Of a stretch of DNA of 64,000 nt, positions 36,360-46,786 are shown in pieces. The stretch covers positions 1 to 64,000 of the forward strand of contig JAEOAD010000942.1 of assembly GCA_036365145.1 (NCBI GenBank). The letters run 5' to 3'. Source of the DNA: Orientallactaga sibirica (Eukaryota > Chordata > Mammalia > Rodentia > Dipodidae). The first letter of the stretch is position 1; each line of letters begins with the position of its first letter. Made by a program: the position numbers and the translations under genes. A model generated the notes under the pieces. The model ran no database searches. It worked only from the letters and a program-made list of their open reading frames with translations, and was not told the DNA's origin.

Positions 36360-36412
36360 TAAGGCCTTTGCACACCAAGTGACCTTGTTGTCATTGCACC
36401 TTGGAAGGCTTA
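36360..36412 (+). ncRNA. RNA stem-loop 2 of post-env element
   Basis: Near-identical to stem-loop 1, with the same lower stem UAAGgCCUU/AAGGcUUA, the 5' internal loop UGCACA and the upper stem CCAA/UUGG. Loop bases differ (GACCUUG for GGCUUUG), so the two copies differ mainly outside the paired segments. Confidence 0.6.
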
Positions 36413-36422
36413 CATTTCTGCA

Positions 36423-36477
36423 TAAGCAGCCTTTGCACCCGACGGGGTTCTTCCCATTGCACTCGGGAAGGTGCTTA
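36423..36477 (+). ncRNA. RNA stem-loop 3 of post-env element (diverged)
   Basis: The third copy pairs UAAGCA with UGCUUA, CCUU with AAGG, and CCCGA with UCGGG. The upper stem thus differs from copies 1 and 2 on both strands in a compensatory way, while the one-sided internal loop UGCA and the loop word CAUUGCAC are kept. This supports selection on the folded RNA at some time. Confidence 0.6.
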
Positions 36478-36507
36478 AGCATGCTCTTGATCTTGGGCTC
36501 TACCCTT

Positions 36508-36542
36508 GATCGGACCGGCCATCATGAGGGCTGGTCCTGATC
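36508..36542 (+). ncRNA. RNA stem-loop 4 before the polypurine tract
   Basis: GAUC, GGACC, G and GCC pair in order with GGC, U, GGUCC and GAUC around an eight-base loop AUCAUGAG. One U is bulged and one G-U wobble is present. This gives about 13 base pairs, unrelated in sequence to stem-loops 1-3. Confidence 0.6.
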
Positions 36543-36560
36543 GGGTATCCTGAGGTTTCT

Positions 36561-36578
36561 AAAACAAAAAGGGGGAAC
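36561..36578 (+). other. Polypurine tract
   Basis: AAAACAAAAAGGGGGAAC directly precedes the TG of the 3' LTR, the expected position and composition for the plus-strand primer. It is intact. Confidence 0.88.
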
Positions 36579-36979
36579 TGTGGGAAGCCATGCTGCTGGC
36601 TTTGTCAGGTTTTGCCATGTCAGCTTGTTTGTTGCTTTTGTATCTTAATTGTCTGCGCATGAGCTTATGGCGTTATCCTAAGATGGCTGCTCGCCAACCC
36701 TGATTGGTGTATTAGGATCCACTGAAAGGAATTGAGAATTGAGCCAATCGGAGCTGTGGTCATTCGCCATCGTGATTGGGTGTTTTGAGCCAACCAGATC
36801 ATCTGATGCGACTTGAGCCAATCAGACAGCAACAAGACACATGAGTCATCACCAGCATATAAGCTTGGTGCTCCATAGGGTCGGGGTCCTTCTCTCTCTC
36901 AATTTGGAGCTCCCAATAAAGTGTGCTTGAGAAGAATCCTGTTGTCGTCGTTCTTCCTGCGGGTGGGACGGGCGCGACA
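36579..36979 (+). repeat. 3' LTR (401 bp)
   Basis: Begins TGTGGGAAGCC and ends GGGCGCGACA. Compared with the 5' LTR it has four substitutions (among them the CRE half-site and the YY1 CG), two one-base losses, two one-base gains and one four-base loss. It keeps the AP-1 site, the TATA-like box (about 36855-36862) and AATAAA at 36915-36920. Confidence 0.95.
36915..36920 (+). terminator. Polyadenylation signal in 3' LTR
   Basis: AATAAA in the same context as in the 5' LTR; the expected 3' processing signal of the ERV transcript. Confidence 0.75.
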
Positions 36980-36985
36980 CGAACT
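36980..36985. repeat. Target-site duplication, right (CGAACT)
   Basis: Perfect copy of 32142-32147. The satellite monomer resumes at once with AGCTTATTTCACAC, so the insertion caused no deletion. Confidence 0.95.
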
Positions 36986-39900
36986 AGCTTATTTCACACA
37001 GTACAGTGTTCGGCAATGAAGATGTTTGTTTTTGAAAAAAAACTACTTTAGATATGAAGAGAAATAGGTAAGTTGTACATCTTGTTAGATTACACTAACT
37101 GGAAAAGTTTGAACTTGCTACACTAAACCTTCTTCGTAGGAAAGGAACTGATTCCTAGATACGAACTAGCTTATTTCACACAGTACAGTGTTCGGCAATG
37201 AAGATGTTTGTTTTCTAAAGAAACTGCTTTAGAAATGAAGGGAAACTAATAAGTTGTACATCTTGTTAGACTACACTAACTAGAAAAGTTTGAACTTGCT
37301 GCACTAAACCTTCTTTGTAGGAAAGCAACTGATTCCTACAACCGAATTAGAATATTTCACACAGTACACTTTTCGGCAATGAAGATGTTTGTTTTTGAAA
37401 CAAACTACCTTAGATATGAAGCGAATCTAGTAAGTTTTACATCTTGTTAGATTACATTAACTAGAAAAGGTTTAACTTGCTGCACTAAACCTTCTTCGTA
37501 GGAAAGCGACTGATTCCTAGAAATGAACTAACTTATTTCACACAGAACAGTTTTCGGCAATGAAGATGTACGTTTTCTATACAAACTGCTTTAGAAATGA
37601 AGTGAAACTACTAAGTTGTACATCTTGTTACATTACACTAACTAGAAAAGTTTGAACTTGCTGCACTAAACCTTCTTCGTAGGGAAGCAACTGATTCCTA
37701 GAACCGAACTAGCTTATTTCACACGGTATAGTTTTCAGCAACGAAGATGTTTCTTTTTGAAACAAACTTCTTTAGATATGAAGCGAATCTAGTACGTTGT
37801 ACATCTTGTTAGGTTACACTAAATAGAAAAGTTTGAACTTGCTGCACTAAACCTTCTTCGTAGGAAAGCAATTGATTCCTAGAACCGAATTAGCTTATTT
37901 CACACAGAACAGTGTTCGGCAATGAAGATGTTTGTTTTCTAAAGAAACTACTTTACAAATGAAGCGAAACTAGTAAGTTGAACGTCTTCTTAGACTACAC
38001 AAACAAGGAAGGCTTGAAGTTGCTGCACTAAACCTTCTTCGTAGGGAAGGAACTGATTCCTAGAACCGAACTAACTTATTTCACACAGTATAGTTTTCGG
38101 CAATGAAGATGTTTATTTTTGAAACAAACTACTTTAGATATGAATCAAATCTAGTAAGTTGTACATCTTGTTAGGTTACACTAACTAGAAAAGTTTGAAC
38201 TTGCTGCACTAAACCTTCTTCGTAGGAGAGCGACTGATTCCTAGAACTGAACTAACTTATTTCACACAGTAAAGTTTTCGGCAATGAATATGTATGTTTT
38301 CTAAACAAACTACTTTAGAAATGAAGTGAAACTACTAAGTTGTACATCTTGTTAGATTACACTAACTAGAAAAGTTTGAACTTGCTGCACTAAACATTCT
38401 TCGTAGAAAGGAACTGAATCCTAGAACCGAACTAGCTTATTTCACACAGTACAGTGTTCGGCAATGAAGATGTTTGTTTTCTAAAGAAACTACTTTAGAA
38501 ATGAAGCGAAACTAGTAAGTTGTACATCTTGTATGACTACACAAACAAGGAAGTTTTGAAGTTGCTGCACTAAACCTTCTTCGTAGGGAAGCAACTGATT
38601 CCTAGAACAGAACTAGCTTATTTCACACAGCACAGTGTTCGCCAATGAAGATGTATGTTTTCTAAACCAACTGCTTTAGAAAAGATGTGAAACTACTAAT
38701 TTATACATCTTCGTAGTTTACACTAACTAGAAATGTTTGAAGTTGCTGCACTAAACCTTCTTCGTAGATAAGGAACTGATTCCGAGAACCGAACTATCTT
38801 ATTTCACACAGTACAGTGTTAGGCAATGAAGATGTTTGTTTTTGAAAAAAACTACTTTAGATATGAAGAGAAACAGGTAAGTTGTACATCTTGTTAGGTT
38901 ACACTAGCTAGAAAAGTTTGAACTTGCTACACTAAACCCTCTTCGTAGGAAAGGAACTGATTCGTAGATACGAACTAGCTTATTTCACACAGTACAGTGT
39001 TCGGCAATGAAGATGTATGTTTTCTAAACAAACTGCTTTAGAAATGAAGTGAAACTACTAAGTTGTACATCTTGTTAGATTACACTAACTAGAGTAGTTT
39101 GAACTTGCCGCACTAAACCTTCTTGATAGGAAAGGAACTGATTCCTAGAACCGAACTAGCTTATTTCACCCATTACAGTGTTCGGCAATGAAGATGATTG
39201 TTTTCTAAAGAAACTACTTTAGAAATGAAGTGAAATTACTAAGTTGTACATCTTGTTATATTACACTAACTAGAGAAGTTTGAAATTCCTGCACTAAACC
39301 ATCTTCGTAGGAAAGTAACTGATTCCTGGAAGCGAACTAGCTTATTTCACACAGTACAGTGTTCGGCAATGAAGATATTTGTTTTCTAAAGAAACTACTT
39401 TAGAAAAGAAGCGTAACTAGTAAGTTGTACATCTTGTTAGACTACACTAACTAGAAAAGTTTGAACTTGCTGAACTAAACCTTCTTTGGACGAAAGCAAC
39501 TGATTCCTACAACCCAATTATATTATTTCACACAGTACACTTTTTGGCAATGAAGTTGTTTGTTTTTGAAACAAACTACCTTAGATATGAAGCGAATCTA
39601 GTAAGTTGTACATCTTGTTAGATTACATTAACTAGAAAAGTTTGAACTTGCTGCACTAAACCTTCTTCGTAGGAAAGCAATTGATTCCTAGAACCGAATT
39701 AGCTTATTTCACACAGAACAATGTTCGGCAATGAAGATGTTTGTTCTCTAAAGAAACTACTTTACAAATTAAGCGAAACTAGTAAGTTGAACATCTTCTT
39801 AGACTACACAAACAAGGAAGGTTTGAAGTTGCTGCACTAAACCTTCTTCGTAGGAAAGGAACTGATTCCTAGAACCGAACTAACTTATTTCACACAGTAT

Positions 39901-42240
39901 AGTTTTCGGAAACGAAGATGTTTCTTTTTCAAACAAACTACTTTAGATATCAAGCAAATCTAGTAAGTTGTACATCGTGTTAGGTTACACTAACTAGAAA
40001 AGTTTGAACTTGCTGCACTAAACATTCTTCGTAGGAGAACGACTGATTCCTAGAACTGAACTAACTTATTTCACACAGTAAAGTTTTCGGCAATGAAGAT
40101 GTATGTTTTCTAAACAAACTGCTTTAGAAATGAAGTGAAACTACTAAGTTGTACATCTTGTTAGATTACACTAACTAAAAAAGTTTGAACTTGCCGCACT
40201 AAACCTTCTTCGTAGAATAGCAACTGATTCGTAGAACCGAACTAGGTTATTTCACACAGTACAGTGTTCGGCAATGAAGATGTTTGTTTTCTAAAGAAAA
40301 TACTTTAGAAATGAAGCGTAACTAGTAAGTTATACTTCTTGTTAGACTACACTAAGTAGAAAAGTTTGAACTTGCTGCACTAAACATTCTTTGTAGGAAA
40401 GTAACTGATTCCTAGACCCGAACTAGCTTATTTCACACGGTATAGTTTTCGGCAACGAAGATGTTTCTTTTTGAAACAAACTACTTAAGATATGAAACGA
40501 ATCTAGTAAGTTGTACATCTTGTTAGGTTACACTAACTAGAAAAGTTTAAACTTGCTGCACTAAACTTTCTTCGTAGGAAAGCGACTGATTCCGAGAACA
40601 GAACTACCTTATTTCACACAGTACAGTGTTCGGCAATGAAGATGTTTGTATTCTAAAGAAACTACCTTAGAAATGAAGCGAAACTAGTAAGTTGTACATC
40701 TTGTTAGACTACACTAACTAGAAATGTTTGAACTTGCTGCACTAAACCTTCTTTGTAGGAAAGCAACTGATTCCTACAACCGAATTAGATTATTTCACAC
40801 AGTACACTTTTCAGCAATGAAGATGTTTGTTTTTGAAACAAACTACCTTAGATATGAAGCGAATCTAGTAAGTTGTACATCTTGTTAGATTACATTAACT
40901 AGAAAAGTTTGAACTTGCTGCACTAAACCTTCTTCGTAGGAAAGCAATTGATTCCTAGAACCAAATTAGCTTATTTCACACAGAACAGTGTTCGGCAATG
41001 AAGATGTTTGTTTTCTAAAGAAACTACTTTACAAATGAAGGGAAACTAGTAAGTTGAACATCTTCTTAGAATACACAAACAAGGAAGGTTTGAAGTTGCT
41101 GCACTAAAACTTCTTCGTAGCAAAGCGACTGATTCCTAGAACCGAACTAACTTATTTCACACGGAATAGTTTTCGGCAACAAAGATGTTTCTTTTTGAAA
41201 CAAACTACTTTAGATGTTAAACGAATGTAGCAAGTTGTACATCTTGTTAGGTTACACTAACTAGAAAAGTTTGAACTTGTTGCACTAAGCCTTGTTCGTA
41301 GGAAAGTGACTGATTCCTAGAACTGAACTAACTTATTTCACACAGTACAGTTTTTGGCAATGAAGATGTATGTTTTCTAAACAAACTGCTTTAGAAATGA
41401 AGTGAAACTAGTACGTTGTACATCTTGTTAGATTACACTAACTAGAAAAGTTTGAACTTGCTGCACTAAACCTTCTTCGTAGGAAAGCAACTGATTCCTA
41501 GAACCGAACTAGCTTATTTCACACAGTACAGTGTTCGGCAATGAAGATGTTTGTTTTCTAAAGAAACTACTTTAGAAATGAAGCGAAACTAGTAAGTTGT
41601 ACATCTTGTTAGACTACACTAACTAGAAAAGTTTGAACTTGCTGCACTAAACCTTCTTTGTAGGAAAGCAACTGATTCCTAGAACCGAATTAGATTATTT
41701 CACACAGTACTCTTTTCGGCAATGGAGATGTTTGTTTTTGAAACAAACTACCTTAGATATGAAGCGAATCTAGTAAGTTATACATCTTGTTAGAATACAT
41801 TAACTAGAAAAGTTTTAACATGCTGCACTAAACCTTCTTCGTAGGAAAGCGACTGATTCCTAGAACTGAACTAACTTATTTCACACAGAACAGTTTTCGG
41901 CAATGAAGATGTATGTTTTCTAAAGAAACTAGTTTACAAATGAAGCGAAACTAGTAAGTTGAACAACTTGTTAGAATACACAAACAAGGAAGGTTTGAAG
42001 TTGCTGCACTCAACCTTCTTGGTAGGAAAGCAACTGATTCCTAGAAACGAACTAACTTATGTCACACAGTATAGTTTTCGGCAACGAAGGTGTTTCTTTT
42101 TGAAACAAAATACTTTAGATATGAAGCGAATGTAGTAAGTTGTACATCCTGTTAGGTTACACTAACTAGAAAAGTTTGAACTTGCTGCACTAAACCTTCT
42201 TCGTAGGAGAGCAACTGATTCCTAGAAACGAACTAGCTTA
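36986..42240. repeat. Mixed-subtype satellite right of the ERV
   Basis: The same subtypes as 20360-32147, interspersed with no evident regular HOR. The similarity of both flanks agrees with a simple insertion into one block. Nothing else is seen. Confidence 0.75.
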
Positions 42241-44413
42241 TTTCACACAGTACAGTGTTCGGCAATGAAGATATTTGTTTTCTAAAGAAACTACTTGAGA
42301 AATGAAGTGAAATTAGTAAGTTGTACATCTTGTTAGACTACACAAACAAGGAAGGTTTGAAGTTGCTGCACTAAACCTTCTTTGTAGGAAAGCAACTGAT
42401 TCCTACAACCGAATTAGATTATTTCACACAGTACACTTTTCGGCAATGAAGATGTTTGTTTTTTAAACAAACTACCTTAGATATGAAGCGAATCTAGTAA
42501 GTTGTACATCTTGTTAGATTCCATTAACTAGAAAAGTTTGATCTTGCTGCACTAAACCTTCTTAGAGAGGAAAGCAATTGATTCCTAGAACCGAATTAGC
42601 TTATTTCACACAGAACAGTGTTCGCAATGAAGATGTTTGTTTTCTAAAGAAACTATTTTAGAAATGAAGCCGAAACGAGTAAGTTGTACATCGTGTTAGA
42701 CTACACAAACAAGGAAGGTTCGAAGTTGCTGCACTAAACGTTCTTCGTAGGGAAGCAACTGATTCCTAGAACAGAACTAGCTTATTACACACAGCACCGT
42801 GCTCCCCAATGAAGATGTATGTTTTCTAAACCAACTGCTTTAGAAATGAAGTGATACTACTAAGTTGTACATCTTGTTAGATTACACTAACTAGAAAAGT
42901 TTAAACTTGCTGCACTAAACCTTCTTCGTAGGAAAGGAACTGATTCCTAGAACCGAACTAGCTTATTTCACACAGTACAGTGTTCTGCAATGAAGATGTT
43001 TGTTTTTGAAAAAAACTACTTTAGATATGAAGAGTAACAGGTAATTTGTACATCTTGTTAGATTACACTAACTGAAAAGTTTGAACTTTCTACACTAAAC
43101 CTTCTTCGTAGGAAAGGAACTGATTCCTAGAAGCGAACTAGCTTATTTCACACATTACAGTGTTCGGCAATGAAGATGTTTGTTTTCTAAAGAAACTGAT
43201 TTAGAAATGAAGTGAAACTACTAAGTTGTACATCTTGTTAGATTACACTAACTAGAAAAGTTTGAACTTGCTGCACTAAACCTTTTTCGTAGGAAAGCTA
43301 CTGATTCCTAGAACCGAACTTGCTTATTTCACACAGTACAGTGTTCGGCAATGAAGATATTTGTTTTCTAAAGAAACTACTTGAGAAATGAAGTGAAATT
43401 AGTAAGTTGTACATCTTGTTAGACTACACAAACAAGGAAGGTTTGAAGTTGCTGCACTAAACCTTCTTTGTAGGAAAGCAACTGATTCCTACAACCGAAT
43501 TAGATTATTTCACACAGTACACTTTTCGGCAATGAAGATGTTTGTTTTTTAAACAAACTACCTTAGATATGAAGCGAATCTAGTAAGTTGTACATCTTGT
43601 TAGATTCCATTAACTAGAAAAGTTTGATCTTGCTGCACTAAACCTTCTTCGTAGGAAAGCAATTGATTCCTAGAACCGAATTAGCTTATTTCACACAGAA
43701 CAGTGTTCGGCAATGAAGATGTTTGTTTTCTAAAGAAACTATTTTAGAAATGAAGCGAAACGAGTAAGTTGTACATCTTGTTAGACTACACAAACAAGGA
43801 AGGTTCGAAGTTGCTGCACTAAACGTTCTTCGTAGGGAAGCAACTGATTCCTAGAACAGAACTAGCTTATTACACACAGCACCGTGCTCCCCAATGAAGA
43901 TGTATGTTTTCTAAACCAACTGCTTTAGAAATGAAGTGATACTACTAAGTTGTACATCTTGTTAGATTACACTAACTAGAAAAGTTTAAACTTGCTGCAC
44001 TAAAACTTCTTCGTAGGAAAGGAACTGATTCCTAGAACCGAACTAGCTTATTTCACACAGTACAGTGTTCTGCAATGAAGATGTTTGTTTTTGAAAAAAA
44101 CTACTTTAGATATGAAGAGTAACAGGTAATTTGTACATCTTGTTAGATTACACTAACTGAAAAGTTTGAACTTTCTACACTAAACCTTCTTCGTAGGAAA
44201 GGAACTGATTCCTAGAAGCGAACTAGCTTATTTCACACATTACAGTGTTCGGCAATGAAGATGTTTGTTTTCTAAAGAAACTGATTTAGAAATGAAGTGA
44301 AACTACTAAGTTGTACATCTTGTTAGATTACACTAACTAGAAAAGTTTGAACTTGCTGCACTAAACCTTTTTCGTAGGAAAGCTACTGATTCCTAGAACC
44401 GAACTTGCTTATT
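42240..44413. repeat. 1087-bp six-monomer tandem duplication
   Basis: The word GAAGATATTTG, followed by ACTTGAGAAATGAAGTG, occurs near 42268 and again 1087 bases later. All following monomers match in order, including the rare CACCGTGCTCCCC monomer and the GAGTAACAGG monomer. The few differences between copies include CTTAGAGAGG against CTTCGTAGG, TTCGCAATG against TTCGGCAATG, and AAGCCGAAACG against AAGCGAAACG. Confidence 0.85.
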
Positions 44414-46780
44414 TCACACGGTATAGTTTTCGGCAACGAAGATGTTTCTTTTTGAAACAAACTACTTTAGATATGAAGCGAATCTGGTAAGTTGTACATC
44501 TTGTTAGGTTACACTAACTAGAAAAGTTTGAACTTGCTGCACTAAACTTTCTTCGTAGGAAAGCGACTGATTCCTAGAATTGAAGTAACTTATTTCACAC
44601 AGTACAGTTTTCAGCAATGAAGATGTATGTTTTCTAAACAAACTGCTTTAGAAATGAAGTGAAACTACTAAGCTGTACATCTTGTTAGATTACACTAACT
44701 AGAAAAGGTTGAACTTGTTGCACTAAACCTTCTTCGTAGGAAAGGAACTGATTCCTAGAACCGAACTACCTTATTTCACAAAGTACACTGTTCGGCAATG
44801 ACGATGTGTGTTTTCTAAAGAAACTACTTTAAAAATGAAGCGTAACTAGTAAGTTGTACATCTTGTTAGACTACACTAACTAGAAAAGTTTGAACTTGCT
44901 GTACTAAACCTTCTTTGTAGGAAAGCAACTGATTCCGACAACCGAATTAGATTATTTCACACAGTACACTTTTCGGCAATGAAGATGTTTGTTTTTGAAA
45001 CAAACTACCTTAGATATGAAGCGAATCTAGTAAGTTGTACATCTTGTTAGTTTACATTAACTAGAAAAGTTTGTACTTGCTGCACTAAACCTTCTTCGTA
45101 GGAAAGCAATTGATTCCTAGAACCGAATTTGCTTATTACACAGAGAACAGTGTTCGGCAATGAAGATGTTTGTTTTCAAAACAAACTGCTTTAGAAATGA
45201 AGTGAAACTACTAAGTTGTACATCTTGTTAGATTACACTAATTAGAAAAATTTGAACTTGCTGCACTAAACCTTCTTCGTACGAAAGCAACTGATTCCCA
45301 GAACCGAACTAGCTTATTTCACACAGTACAGTGTTCGGCAATGAAGATGTTTGTTTTCTAAAGAAACTTCTTTAGAAATGAAGGGTAACTAGTAAGTTGT
45401 ACATCTTATTAGACTACACTAACTAGAAAAGTTTGAACTTGCTGCACTAAACCTTCTTTGTAGGAAAGCAACTGATTCCTACAACCGAATTAGATTATTT
45501 CACACAGTACACTTTTCGGCAATGAAGATGTTTGTTTTTGAAACAAACTACCTTAGATATGAAGCGAATCTAGTAAGTTGTACATCTTGTTAGGTTACAT
45601 TAACTAGAAAAGTTTGAACTTGCTGCAATAAACCTTCTTCGTAGGAAAGGAATTGATTCCTAGAACCGAATTCGCTTATTACACAGAGAACAGTGTTCGG
45701 CAATGAAGATGTTTGTTTTCAAAACAAACTGCTTTAGAAATGAAGTGAAACTACTAAGTTGTACATCTTCTTAGATTACACTAACTAGAAAAGTTTGAAC
45801 TTGCTGCACTAAACCTTCTTCGTACGAAAGAAACTGATTCCTAGAACCGAACTAGCTTATTTCACACAGTACAGTGTTCGGCAATGAAGATGTTTGTTTT
45901 CTAAAGAAACTTCTTTAGAAATGAAGGGTAACTAGTAAGTTGTACTTCTTGTTAGACTACACTAACTAGAAAAGTTTGAACTTGCTGCACTAAACCTTCT
46001 TTGTAGGAAAGCCACTGATTTCTACAATTGAATTAGATTATTTCACACAGTACACTTTTCGGCAATGAAGATGTTTGTTTTTGAAACAAACTACCTTAGA
46101 TATGAAGCGAGTCTAGTAAGTTGTACATCTTGTTAGATTATATTGACTAGAAAAATTTGAACTTGCTGCACTAATCCTTCTTCGTAGGAAAGAAACTGAT
46201 TCCTAGAACTGAACTAACCTATTTCACACAGTACAGTTTTCGGCAAAGAAGATGTATGTTTTCTAAAAAAACTGCTTTAGAAATGAAGTGAAACTACTAA
46301 GCTGTACATCTTGTTAGATTCCACTAACTAGAAAAGTTTGAACTTGCTGCACTAAACCTTCTTCGTAGGAAAGCGACTGATTCCTAGAACCGAACTAGCT
46401 TATTTCACACGGTATAGTTTTCGGCAATGAAGATATTTCTTTTTGAAACAAACTACTTTAGATATGAAGCGAATCTTGTAAGTTGTACATCTTGTTAGGT
46501 TACACTAACTAGAAAAGTTTGAACTGGCTGCACTAAACTTTCTTCGTAGGAAAGCGACTGATTCCTAGGACTGAACTAACTTATTTCACACAGTACAGTT
46601 TTCGGCAATGAAGACGTATGTTTTCAAAACAAACTGCTTTAGAAATGAAGTGAAACTACTAAGTTGTACATCTTGTTAGATTACACTAACTAGACAAGTT
46701 TGAACTTGCTGCACTAAACCTTCTTCATACGAAAGCAACTGATTCCTAGAACCGAACTAGCTTATTTCACACAGTACAGT
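44414..46780. repeat. Mixed-subtype satellite before the 4.8-kb HOR
   Basis: Contains two similar runs with CGCTTATTACACAGAGAACAG monomers (near 45130 and 45675, about three monomers apart), a subtype that becomes frequent in the following HOR. No gene is seen. Confidence 0.7.
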
Positions 46781-46786
46781 GTTAGA
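46779..46786. repeat. Recurrent 38-bp deletion junction in satellite monomer
   Basis: The monomer jumps from CAGTGTT straight to AGAAATGAAG, losing the GGCAATGAAGATG block and the dyad segment, so it is about 142 bases long. The same junction occurs at 47105, 51417, 51743, 56225, 56551, 62843 and 63166, always as a pair about 325 bases apart within each HOR copy. It is therefore an inherited part of the HOR. Confidence 0.85.

Larger units (their letters stand above)
36276..36413 (+). repeat. 72-bp tandem duplication downstream of env
   Basis: GTAAGGCCTTTGCACACCAA begins at 36287 and again at 36359, a 72-base period. The two copies differ by only a few bases. A diverged third copy of the core follows at 36423-36477. 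The repeat starts at the env stop codon. Confidence 0.85.
32148..36979 (+). mobile_element. Defective class II ERV (IAP/betaretrovirus-like)
   Basis: A 4832-bp provirus bounded by TG...CA LTRs and a perfect 6-bp target duplication sits inside one satellite monomer. In order it holds LTR, tRNA-Phe-like PBS, leader, N-terminal gag, a nested solo LTR, the end of integrase, degenerate env, a structured 3' region, polypurine tract and LTR. The C-terminal half of gag, protease and nearly all of pol are deleted, so it cannot replicate by itself. The LTRs differ at four substitutions and five small indels over about 400 bp, which implies recent insertion despite extensive internal decay. A non-autonomous family moved by enzymes supplied in trans is the simplest reading; gene conversion between the LTRs is an alternative. 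Confidence 0.93.

Noticed and set aside
36276..36477. MPMV-type constitutive transport element
   Set aside because: Location and duplicated stem structure are similar, but I do not see the characteristic internal-loop sequence, so I report only an unnamed structured element.
36267..36540. ORFs on both strands over the post-env repeats
   Set aside because: They arise from the 72-bp tandem duplication (72 is a multiple of 3, so frames repeat). The stem-loop evidence explains the repeat better than coding.
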